Source: Betaproteobacteria bacterium UBA5582 (GTDB lineage: Bacteria; Pseudomonadota; Gammaproteobacteria; Burkholderiales; Rhodocyclaceae). Taken from it: DNA of 5,220 nt. A model generated the notes under the pieces. It saw only the letters and a list, made by a program, of their open reading frames with translations. It ran no database searches and was not told the origin of the DNA. How positions within the stretch are numbered: the stretch's first letter is position 1; each line of letters starts with the position of its first letter. A program made the translations under genes and the position numbers. Below are positions 1 to 5,220 of the stretch, piece by piece. The stretch lies in contig DILW01000170.1 in the NCBI GenBank assembly GCA_002425245.1, positions 1 to 5,220 of the forward strand, written 5' to 3'.

Positions 1-467
1 GGGTGGTCTACGTCGCCACCGCCGAGTCGCGCGACGGCGAGATGGCGCGCCGCATCGCCCACCATCGCGAACGTCGCCCGGCCGACTGGGGCTGCGTCGA
101 GGAACCACTGTATCTGGCCGCACGCCTGCGCGAACTGGCAGCGCCCGATACCTGCCTTCTGGTCGACTGCCTGACGCTGTGGCTGTCCAACCTGCTCTTC
201 GCCGGCCGCGCTGCCGCCCAGGCCGAGGCCGGCGAGGCCATCGACTGCCCGCTGTTCGCCGGCCAGACGGCGGCGCTGGTCGAGGCCTTGCCGCAACTGC
301 CCGGGCAGATCGTCCTGGTCTCCAACGAAGTCGGCTGGGGCATCGTGCCGATGCATCCGGTCTCGCGCCTGTTCGCCGACGAACAGGGCCGGCTCAACCA
401 GCGCGTCGCGGCGGTCTGCGAACAGGTGACGCTGGTCGCCGCCGGCCTGCCGCTACGTTTGAAATAA
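1..467 (+). CDS. cobU: Adenosylcobinamide kinase / adenosylcobinamide-phosphate guanylyltransferase, 5'-truncated by the window edge
   Basis: The enzyme phosphorylates adenosylcobinamide and then transfers GMP to it, making adenosyl-GDP-cobinamide for the last steps of cobalamin assembly in the cytoplasm. The reading frame is open from base 3 (bases 1-2 finish a cut codon), and 154 residues are visible. Recognisable family blocks are YVATAE near the visible N-terminus, EMARRIAHHRERRP (the first His of HH matches the guanylylated His46 of Salmonella CobU), VDCLTLWLSNLL, SNEVGWGIVPMHPVSRLF, and the C-terminal GRLNQ...VTLVAAGLPLRLK. By alignment from memory with Salmonella CobU, about 26 residues are missing, including the GGARSGKS P-loop. 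The GTG at base 3 is therefore not the true start. The visible part is intact and ends normally in TAA. It is followed by the kinase gene after 27 bases on the same strand. The homologue is named cobP in Pseudomonas nomenclature. Confidence 0.95.
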   Translation, partial: VVYVATAESRDGEMARRIAHHRERRPADWGCVEEPLYLAARLRELAAPDTCLLVDCLTLWLSNLLFAGRAAAQAEAGEAIDCPLFAGQTAALVEALPQLPGQIVLVSNEVGWGIVPMHPVSRLFADEQGRLNQRVAAVCEQVTLVAAGLPLRLK

Positions 468-494
468 GGCCCCTGCGCCTGCCCGAGACCACAC

Positions 495-1103
495 ATGCAA
501 AAGCTCCTCGACATCCTCGCTTCCGGCATCCACGATGCCAAGAATCAGCTCTTCATCGCCGAAAGCCTGATCAGCGACGCTGAGAAGCGACACTCGATCG
601 ATCTTGCCGAGGCACGCTACGCGCTTGAGTCTGCAGCCAACCGGATGAGCCGGATGCTGACCAGTTACCGGGTCATGCGCCACGAAAGCCGACTGTCGCT
701 GCTGCCGGTGATTGTCAGTGACCTGTGCGCCGAGATCGCCCTCGACCAGCGCAATCACCTGGCGCATCGCAACCTGGCCCTGGACGTCGAATGCACGACC
801 GACGAAGCGTGGCCGCTGGACCGCGACCTGGTCATCGACATGTTGAACAATGCCGTACAGAACGCAGGCCGGCACGCCCGCCAGCGGATTCGGCTGACTG
901 CCGAACAGCAGGGAGAGATGCTGGTGTTCAAGGTAGACGACGACGGCCCCGGTTTTGCCAACTTGCCACCGTCCCGGGGTACCGGGCTGCTGCTCGCTGC
1001 GGAACTGGCCAGGATGCACGTGCGCCGCGGGCATTGCGGCAGTCTGACGCTGAGCAACGGCAGCCCGCTTGGTGGCGCCCGCTTCGAACTGCGTCTGCCA
1101 TGA
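495..1103 (+). CDS. Short soluble sensor-less histidine kinase
   Basis: A 202-residue protein containing only a kinase core, with no membrane segment, signal peptide or PAS/GAF-type sensor visible. The likely phosphoacceptor is His13 in an HDAKNQL H-box, of the HDxKN type rather than the classic HELRTPL. The ATPase part shows an N-box (N119, N123, A124 in NNAVQNAGRHA), a G1 box DDDGPGF (148-154) and a G2 box GTGLLLA (162-168), so ATP binding looks intact. Its stop overlaps the start of the response regulator by ATGA, so the two are almost certainly co-translated and partners (inference). The ATG at 495 is the only start that keeps the H-box close to the N-terminus; a weak GAGA at 485-488 may serve as ribosome binding site. 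The signal sensed is unknown and probably arrives through another protein. It lies 27 bases after cobU and could be read through from it, but no link to B12 is visible in the protein itself. Confidence 0.87.
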   Translation: MQKLLDILASGIHDAKNQLFIAESLISDAEKRHSIDLAEARYALESAANRMSRMLTSYRVMRHESRLSLLPVIVSDLCAEIALDQRNHLAHRNLALDVECTTDEAWPLDRDLVIDMLNNAVQNAGRHARQRIRLTAEQQGEMLVFKVDDDGPGFANLPPSRGTGLLLAAELARMHVRRGHCGSLTLSNGSPLGGARFELRLP

Positions 1104-2437
1104 ACATGGATTTCACCGACAAGCGCTTCCTGGTCATCGACGACCAGGCAATGGCACGCGAAGCATTGCGCAGCATCGCCCAGACAGCAGGCGCTTTTTC
1201 GGTGGAATTCGCCTGCAACTACCAGGATGCCATCTTCCGCATCCGCAACAACACGCCGGATGTCATCCTCTGCGACTACATGCTCGGCGACGGCCGTTCG
1301 GGCCAGCAACTTCTGGAGGAATTGCGGCGCTTCAAGCTGTTGCCCGACGAAACCATCTTCATGATGGTGACCGGCGAGCAGTCGTATGAGCAAGTGGTTT
1401 CGGCAGTTGAACTGGTTCCCGACGACTACATCATCAAGCCTTTTTCGCCGGACAAATTGCTGCTGAGGCTGGAGCGCATCCTGGTCAAGAAGGCATTCTT
1501 CGCCGATTACTACAAGGAAAGGCGCAAACAGGAGTTCGCCCGCGCCCTGGCCTTGCTTGAGACCAAGCTGAACAGCACCGCCGGCCGCGGCTATCGTTTC
1601 GAAATCATGCGCCAGAAGGCGGAAACCCTGCTTGCCAGCGGCCACAACACGGCAGCCGAAGCCTTGTATCGGGGCATTCTCGATGCCGGCGAATTTCCCT
1701 GGGCCAGGGCCGGCATTGCCCGAACGCTGCAGCGTCAGAATCGGCTCGACGAAGCGCGCCATGAAATCGAACGGGTGGTCGCCAGCACGCCGTATTACTT
1801 CGATGCCTTCGACGTCAAGGCAACAATCTGCCTGGCTCAGGGCGACACCGACGAAGCGCAACAGGTGCTCGAACAGGTGGCGAGGAAAACCCCGCGCAAC
1901 TATCTGCGCAAACGCCTGCTCGCCGAAGCTGCCAGCCTCAACGGCGATACCGAAACGGCGCGAGCGGTGATGAGCGACGTGATTGCCAACGACAACATGC
2001 CGGGTGCCGTGCTTGCCGAGGATCGACTGGCGCTGGCGCGCAGCCACGTCGCACACGATGACAGGATTGCCGGAGAAGCCGCGCTGATCGGGATTCGCGA
2101 CAGCGAAGTCCAGAATTTCTCGCTCGACAACCAGAGCAGCTACGCAGCGCTGCTTGCCATCTGTTGCCCGGAACGCGGCAAGAAGAAGTTCATCGGTTTG
2201 CGCCCGGCGCTGATGTCAACCGAACTGGCGATCATGAACCGGCTGGATGTCCTGCATGCCGCGCTCTACCTGAACGATGCCGAACTGGCCGACCGCCAGG
2301 CCGAGTCAATGATGGCCGGACCCGACGCCAAAAGCGCGTTCAGCGCAATGCGCAAGCTGTACGCGTTGTACGGGCGCGAAGTCGACTTCCGCGAACTGCA
2401 GAAGCAGGTCGCGCTGCGCCGCATTCACCATACCTGA
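1100..2437 (+). CDS. Response regulator: receiver domain plus TPR-like C-terminal region
   Basis: A 445-residue protein. Residues about 8-130 form a CheY-like receiver domain with all key positions present: acidic pair D14/D15, phosphoacceptor D59 (in ILCDYMLGDG), T91 (VTGEQ) and K113 followed by PF. A helical linker (about 130-160, rich in K, R and E) leads to a long helical region with TPR character. Candidate repeats lie at about 166-198, 200-232, 234-266 and 268-300, with signatures such as A-EALYRGIL, LDEARHEIERVV and TDEAQQVLEQVA followed by Pro. No helix-turn-helix, GGDEF, EAL or other known output domain is seen, so it probably acts by protein-protein contact (inference). The start is the ATG of the ATGA overlap with the kinase gene; a second ATG two codons later is possible. 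The open frame extends further upstream, but that stretch is kinase coding sequence in another frame. The gene ends 5 bases before the cobQ stop on the other strand. Its specific function is unknown. Confidence 0.88.
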   Translation: MNMDFTDKRFLVIDDQAMAREALRSIAQTAGAFSVEFACNYQDAIFRIRNNTPDVILCDYMLGDGRSGQQLLEELRRFKLLPDETIFMMVTGEQSYEQVVSAVELVPDDYIIKPFSPDKLLLRLERILVKKAFFADYYKERRKQEFARALALLETKLNSTAGRGYRFEIMRQKAETLLASGHNTAAEALYRGILDAGEFPWARAGIARTLQRQNRLDEARHEIERVVASTPYYFDAFDVKATICLAQGDTDEAQQVLEQVARKTPRNYLRKRLLAEAASLNGDTETARAVMSDVIANDNMPGAVLAEDRLALARSHVAHDDRIAGEAALIGIRDSEVQNFSLDNQSSYAALLAICCPERGKKKFIGLRPALMSTELAIMNRLDVLHAALYLNDAELADRQAESMMAGPDAKSAFSAMRKLYALYGREVDFRELQKQVALRRIHHT

Positions 2438-2442
2438 TGGTT

Positions 2443-3912
2443 TTACCCGAAGCCGGGCAGGATTGCTGCCAGCTTCTCGCGGTCAAGCGCGGCCTCGACC
2501 GAATCGGCCAGACGGTCGAGATCGGCTTCGCGGCGGGCGGCGAAATCAACATGATCGACCTCGCCCGCACCGGCCCAGCGCAGCAGCGCGGCCAAGGCCT
2601 CGGGATGGTCGAAAACGCCGTGGCAGTAAGTACCGAGCACCTGGTCGTCGGCCGAAATCGCGCCATCGCTGCGACCGTCGGCGAGCTGCACGGCGGCGCG
2701 CGTCAGGCCGTCGCCACCAGTGACGCCGAGGTGGATTTCGTACCCGGTCATTGCCGGCCGCCCCTCAAGATGCAAGTGACCGCTCACATTGCGCAGCTGC
2801 TTCTCCGTTTCCAGCGTCGTGTCCACCGCCAGGAAGCCAAGGCCGGGCGTCGTTCCCGGCTGCCCTTCGAGGCCGAGCGGGTCGGTGATGCTGCGGCCGA
2901 GCATCTGGTAGCCGCCGCACAGGCCGATCACCTTGCCGCCGTAGCGCAGGTGGCGGGCGATGGCGCGGTCGTGGCCGTGGGCACGCAGCCAGTCGAGGTC
3001 GGCGCGCACCGCCTTGGAACCGGGCAGGACGATCAGGTCGGCCGGCGGCAAGGCCTCGCCCGGCGCGATCCAGCGAAAATCGACCTGCGGGTGCAGGCGC
3101 AGCGGATCGAGGTCGTTGTGGTTGGAAGTGCGTGGATAGGCCGGCGCGACGACGCGAATTGCTGCCGTTGTCTTGCCGTCGACCGCGGCCGTCGCGATCG
3201 CGTCCTCGGCGTCGAGCATCAGCCCGTGCAGATAGGGCAGCACGCCGAGCACCGGCTTGCCGGTGCGCTGCTCCAGCCAGGCCAGGCCGGATTCGAGCAG
3301 CCCGATGTCGCCGCGGAAACGGTTGATGACGAAGCCGACGACGCGCGCCTGCTCGGACGCCGAGAGCAGCTCCAGCGTGCCGACCAGATGGGCGAAGACG
3401 CCGCCGCGGTCGATGTCGGCGACGATGATCACCGGGCAATCGACCGCTTCGGCAAAGCCCATGTTGGCGATGTCGCGGTCGCGCAGGTTGATCTCGGCCG
3501 GCGAACCGGCGCCCTCGACCAGCACGCAATCGTAGTGCGCGGTCAGCCGCGCCCAGGATTCGAGCACCGCACCCATCGCCCGCGGCTTGTAGTCATGGTA
3601 GGCCTTGGCGTCGAGGTCGGTGGCGACCTTGCCGTGGATGATCACCTGCGCCTTGCGGTCGGTGGTCGGCTTCAACAGCACCGGGTTGAAGTCGGTGTGC
3701 GGCTCGAGACCGCAGGCCAGCGCCTGCAGCGCCTGCGCCCGACCGATCTCGCCGCCGTCGACGGTGACCGCCGAATTGAGCGCCATGTTCTGCGGCTTGA
3801 ACGGCGCCACACGCACCCCGCGCCGCTTGAGAATCCGGCACAGCGCCGCCACCAGCGTCGATTTGCCGGCGTCGGAGGTCGTTCCCTGCACCATCAGCGC
3901 GTTGCCTATCAT
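2443..3912 (-). CDS. cobQ: Adenosylcobyric acid synthase (glutamine-hydrolysing)
   Basis: This enzyme uses ATP and glutamine to amidate carboxylates b, d, e and g of adenosylcobyrinic acid a,c-diamide, giving adenosylcobyric acid. The 489-residue length is normal for the family. The N-terminal dethiobiotin-synthetase-like ATPase domain has the MVQGTTSDAGKS P-loop (residues 7-18), PFKPQNMALNS (37-47) and VEGAGSPAEINLRDRDIANMG (starting at 132). The C-terminal class I glutamine amidotransferase domain has nucleophile Cys332 in GLCGGYQMLG, YEIHLG (391-396) and His431 in GTYCHGVF. The start at 3912 (MIGNALMVQG) matches family N-termini. The frame stays open to an ATG at 4197, but that extension would be translated antisense to the riboswitch and does not look like protein. 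The ribosome binding site is weak (GGG about 12 bases before ATG). The gene is divergent from bluB, with its own probable promoter outside the riboswitch. The homologue is called cbiP in the Salmonella system. Confidence 0.97.
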   Translation of the reverse strand: MIGNALMVQGTTSDAGKSTLVAALCRILKRRGVRVAPFKPQNMALNSAVTVDGGEIGRAQALQALACGLEPHTDFNPVLLKPTTDRKAQVIIHGKVATDLDAKAYHDYKPRAMGAVLESWARLTAHYDCVLVEGAGSPAEINLRDRDIANMGFAEAVDCPVIIVADIDRGGVFAHLVGTLELLSASEQARVVGFVINRFRGDIGLLESGLAWLEQRTGKPVLGVLPYLHGLMLDAEDAIATAAVDGKTTAAIRVVAPAYPRTSNHNDLDPLRLHPQVDFRWIAPGEALPPADLIVLPGSKAVRADLDWLRAHGHDRAIARHLRYGGKVIGLCGGYQMLGRSITDPLGLEGQPGTTPGLGFLAVDTTLETEKQLRNVSGHLHLEGRPAMTGYEIHLGVTGGDGLTRAAVQLADGRSDGAISADDQVLGTYCHGVFDHPEALAALLRWAGAGEVDHVDFAARREADLDRLADSVEAALDREKLAAILPGFG

Positions 3913-3982
3913 GCGTGCCAACCCGTGAAAAAAGGCCGTAATTATGGCACCATCGCTGCCTTCCGATACGAATCGGAAACTT
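3913..3982. promoter_or_regulatory. Divergent cobQ / bluB promoter region (putative)
   Basis: This 70-base spacer between the cobQ start and the bluB riboswitch holds the most AT-rich short stretch of this intergenic area (an A-run at 3928-3933 and TAATTAT at 3939-3945). On the minus strand, CATAAT (complement of 3941-3946) matches five of six bases of a sigma-70 -10 box and would give a cobQ leader of roughly 20 bases. Its -35 region is poor. On the plus strand, TAATTA (3939-3944) could serve as a -10 box for the riboswitch transcript, again with a weak -35. A promoter for each gene must lie near here, but the exact boxes are guesses. Confidence 0.4.
3961..3978. repeat. Perfect 7-bp inverted repeat beside the riboswitch
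   Basis: TTCCGAT (3961-3967) and ATCGGAA (3972-3978) are exact reverse complements separated by ACGA. The repeat ends 4 bases before the first base of riboswitch helix P1 and lies about 50 bases upstream of cobQ on the other strand. It could be a DNA operator for a dimeric regulator or a small RNA hairpin at the 5' end of the leader. There is no T-run after it on the plus strand, so it is not a typical terminator. Its function is unknown. Confidence 0.6.
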
Positions 3983-4145
3983 GTCTCCCGGTGCCTTCCG
4001 GCTTTGCCGGCAGGAGAATCGGGAAGGCGGTGCGATTCCGCCACGTGCCCAACGCTGTGAGGATGACGGGCGATGCACAGGCCACTGCTGCGGCGGGAAG
4101 GCGCATCGTCCGGATGAATCCGAGTCAGAAGACCGGCCGGGAGAC
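3983..4145 (+). promoter_or_regulatory. Cobalamin (adenosylcobalamin-type) riboswitch aptamer upstream of bluB
   Basis: The RNA binds a cobalamin and represses the genes downstream. The closing helix P1 is a perfect 9-bp pairing of GTCTCCCGG (3983-3991) with CCGGGAGAC (4137-4145). Inside it are a CCGGC/GCCGG hairpin (3998-4002 with 4006-4010), the conserved GGGAA at 4021, helix P5 GGCGG/CCGCC (4026-4030 with 4038-4042) with its loop, and the core stretch GCTGTGAGGATGACGGG. A CGATGC/GCATCG helix (4071-4076 with 4103-4108) encloses GCCACTG (4081-4087) and GGGAAGGC (4095-4102). A small hairpin follows (4111-4114 with 4119-4122), then the B12-box AGTCAGAAGACCGGCC (4123-4138). All conserved parts of the family are present, so it should be functional. 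It sits in the bluB leader, 50 bases before the start codon, and presumably controls bluB-cbiB and any genes beyond. The exact ligand class (adenosyl- or methyl-cobalamin) was not tested. Confidence 0.95.
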
Positions 4146-4152
4146 GTAATAC

Positions 4153-4202
4153 GGCACCGTGGACGGGTGCCTCCGCGTTTCCAGAAGGGGAATCCATGGA
4201 AA
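4153..4202 (+). promoter_or_regulatory. Riboswitch expression platform with bluB ribosome binding site hairpin (predicted)
   Basis: Two hairpins follow the aptamer. The first is GGCACC (4153-4158) with GGTGCC (4166-4171) and has no U-run, so it does not look like a terminator. The second pairs TTTCCA (4178-4183) with TGGAAA (4197-4202), leaving a 13-base loop that holds the Shine-Dalgarno AAGGGG (4185-4190) and the first base of the bluB ATG at 4196. Within that loop GGAATC (4189-4194) is the exact complement of GATTCC (4034-4039) in the P5 loop and stem. This resembles the known L5-L13 kissing interaction of cobalamin riboswitches, and implies control of translation rather than termination. 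Pairings were found by eye; no folding was computed. Confidence 0.55.
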
Positions 4203-4936
4203 ACCAGCACGCTTTTTCCGACGCCGAACGGGCCGCCGTCTATCACGCCATTTTCAGCCGCCGCGACGTGCGCGGCCAGTTCCTGCCCGATCCGGTCGCC
4301 GACGACCAGTTCGCACGCATCCTGATGGCGGCGCACCACGCGCCATCGGTCGGCTTCATGCAGCCGTGGAATTTCCTCGTCGTCCGCTCGGCCGAGGTAA
4401 AACAGCGGGTACACGACATCTTCCGCGAGGCCAATGCCGAAGCCGAACGGATGTTCCCCGACGCGAAGCGCGAGATCTACAGCAAACTCAAGCTGCAGGG
4501 CATCCTCGACGCGCCGATCAACCTGTGCATCACCTGCGACCGCTCGCGCAGCGGCCCGGTCGTGCTCGGCCGCACCCACATGCCGACCATGGACCTCTAT
4601 TCCAGCGTGTGTGCCGTGCAGAACCTCTGGCTGGCGGCGCGCGCCGAGGGCCTCGGCGTCGGCTGGGTCAGCATCTTCCACGAGAAGGCGCTGCAGGACG
4701 CGCTCGGCATTCCGCATCACATCGTGCCGATTGCCTACCTGTGCATCGGCCACGTCAGCCATTTCAACGACCGTCCCGAACTGGAAAAAGCCGGGTGGCT
4801 ACCGCGCCTGCCGGCCGCCGACCTGCTCTATTTCGAACAATGGGGGAGCAGCGATCCGAACCGGGAAGACAGCCTGAGCGCGATGCTGGCCGAGATGCAC
4901 CGGACTGCCCAGGAACAGGGGCGCTTCCCCGAATGA
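4196..4936 (+). CDS. bluB: 5,6-dimethylbenzimidazole synthase
   Basis: BluB breaks down reduced FMN with O2 to make 5,6-dimethylbenzimidazole, the lower axial ligand of cobalamin. It is a nitroreductase-fold flavin-destroying enzyme of the cytoplasm. The 246-residue protein shows FSRRDVRGQF (20-29), APSVGFMQPWNF (49-60), VLGRTHMPTMDLYS (123-136) and VCAVQNLWLAARAEGLGVGWVSI (starting at 138). D24 and S159 are 135 residues apart, exactly the spacing of catalytic residues Asp32 and Ser167 in Sinorhizobium BluB, which supports BluB over a generic nitroreductase. The ATG at 4196 has a good Shine-Dalgarno (AAGGGG, 5 bases away) and follows the cobalamin riboswitch, so expression should fall when B12 is plentiful. 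The stop overlaps the cbiB start by ATGA, implying coupled translation. The gene appears intact. Confidence 0.97.
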   Translation: MENQHAFSDAERAAVYHAIFSRRDVRGQFLPDPVADDQFARILMAAHHAPSVGFMQPWNFLVVRSAEVKQRVHDIFREANAEAERMFPDAKREIYSKLKLQGILDAPINLCITCDRSRSGPVVLGRTHMPTMDLYSSVCAVQNLWLAARAEGLGVGWVSIFHEKALQDALGIPHHIVPIAYLCIGHVSHFNDRPELEKAGWLPRLPAADLLYFEQWGSSDPNREDSLSAMLAEMHRTAQEQGRFPE

Positions 4937-5220
4937 CCCTGCTCGACGGTCCCTTCGCCATGCCGCTGGCGGCGCTCGCCGCCGTGCTGCTCGACCGCCT
5001 GTTCGGCGAAGTCCGGCGCTTTCACCCGCTGGTCGGCTTCGGCACGCTGGCGGCGGCGATCGAGAAACGCCTGAACCGGCGCACGATTGCCGGCGGCGTG
5101 CTCGGCTGGGCGCTGGCGGTGCTGCCCTGGGTGGCGCTGGCGCTCGTCCTGCGGCCATTGGCACCGTTCGCGGTCGACGTACTGCTGCTCTATTTTTCGC
5201 TCGGCGCGCGAAAAATAGAG
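4933..5220 (+). CDS. cbiB: Adenosylcobinamide-phosphate synthase, 3'-truncated by the window edge
   Basis: This integral inner-membrane enzyme joins the aminopropanol (phosphate) arm to adenosylcobyric acid. It is called CobD in Pseudomonas nomenclature. Only 96 of roughly 300 expected residues are visible. The N-terminus has the family pattern LLDRLFGEVRRFHPLVGFG (19-37), with D21, G25-E26 and H31-P32 as the recognisable residues, and hydrophobic probable membrane segments at about 8-24 and 53-73. The start ATG overlaps the bluB stop (ATGA), so the two form one operon under the riboswitch. The last visible residues read LYFSLGAR-KIE, whereas homologues typically continue GxRSL. The change falls inside the right arm of a perfect inverted repeat at the window end, so the final three or so codons (from about 5208) may not be genuine coding sequence. 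Confidence 0.92.
   Translation, partial: MTLLDGPFAMPLAALAAVLLDRLFGEVRRFHPLVGFGTLAAAIEKRLNRRTIAGGVLGWALAVLPWVALALVLRPLAPFAVDVLLLYFSLGARKIE
5188..5220. repeat. Perfect 13-bp inverted repeat at the window end, possible fold-back artefact
   Basis: CTCTATTTTTCGC (5188-5200) and GCGAAAAATAGAG (5208-5220) are exact reverse complements around a 7-base loop (TCGGCGC). The right arm runs to the very last base, so the repeat may be longer than seen. It lies inside cbiB, at the point where the protein leaves the expected family pattern. The left arm reads as normal cbiB (LLYFS), while the right arm is its mirror copy. Either the end of this sequence folds back on itself through a sequencing or assembly error, or there is a real hairpin here. 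Confidence 0.85.

Noticed and set aside
725..1099. 125-codon N-terminal extension of the response regulator
   Set aside because: It overlaps the kinase ATPase domain in another frame and is rich in Arg, Pro and Ala with no domain character; the receiver domain starts right after the ATG at 1100.
755..2056. Long minus-strand open frame (433 codons) across the kinase and regulator
   Set aside because: It is the mirror frame of the kinase/regulator pair, whose own frames show complete domain motifs; its translation resembles no family.
2164..4149. Long plus-strand open frame (661 codons) across cobQ
   Set aside because: It is antisense to cobQ, a clear conserved gene. Its translation is low-complexity and rich in R, G, V, D and Q, as expected of a high-GC shadow frame.
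4153..4171. GGCACC/GGTGCC hairpin as a rho-independent terminator
   Set aside because: The stem is short and no run of T follows it, so a terminator is not supported; it is probably part of the leader structure.
3913..4197. 95-codon N-terminal extension of cobQ to the ATG at 4197
   Set aside because: It would be translated antisense through the cobalamin riboswitch, and family members start just before the MVQGTTSDAGKS motif.
3593..4762. Minus-strand open frame (389 codons) spanning cobQ start, riboswitch and bluB
   Set aside because: It crosses a structured RNA and two real genes in the wrong frame, with no recognisable domain.
4196..4936. Generic nitroreductase instead of BluB
   Set aside because: The RRDVR and MPTMDLYS blocks, the D24/S159 spacing and the riboswitch context all fit BluB specifically.

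Overview
The window looks like chromosomal DNA from a high-GC proteobacterium, most likely a betaproteobacterium (possibly Rhodocyclales-like). This is inferred from base composition, gene content and protein style; no search was run. It carries part of a cobalamin (vitamin B12) synthesis locus, interrupted by a two-component signalling pair. Both ends cut through genes.

Layout: (1) 1-467 (+), the 3' part of cobU (adenosylcobinamide kinase/guanylyltransferase), lacking its P-loop end. (2) 495-1103 and 1100-2437 (+), a short soluble histidine kinase with no sensor domain, followed with ATGA overlap by a response regulator whose output is a TPR-like helical region instead of a DNA-binding domain. 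(3) 2443-3912 (-), cobQ (cobyric acid synthase), converging on the regulator with only 5 bases between stop codons. (4) 3913-4195, a 283-base divergent control region with a likely promoter area, a perfect 7-bp inverted repeat, a complete cobalamin riboswitch aptamer and a hairpin that presents the bluB ribosome binding site. (5) 4196-4936 (+), bluB (5,6-dimethylbenzimidazole synthase). (6) 4933-5220 (+), the 5' part of cbiB/cobD (adenosylcobinamide-phosphate synthase), overlapping bluB by ATGA.

How the genes work together: CobQ amidates adenosylcobyric acid to cobyric acid. CbiB attaches the aminopropanol arm to give adenosylcobinamide (phosphate). CobU activates this to GDP-cobinamide. BluB makes the lower ligand dimethylbenzimidazole from FMNH2 and O2. 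The organism therefore appears to build true cobalamin by an oxygen-using lower-ligand route, with bluB-cbiB under B12 feedback through the riboswitch. The kinase/regulator pair has no evident B12 role. Its sampled GC content is lower than that of the flanking cob genes, suggesting an insertion or an independent origin.

The most notable points are the kinase plus TPR-regulator pair inside the B12 locus, a plausible L5/ribosome-binding-site kissing interaction in the riboswitch, and a perfect 13-bp inverted repeat ending at the last base. That repeat coincides with loss of the expected CbiB sequence and may be a fold-back artefact at a contig end. I saw no tRNA, rRNA, CRISPR array or insertion sequence, and no clear evidence of a wholly novel system.
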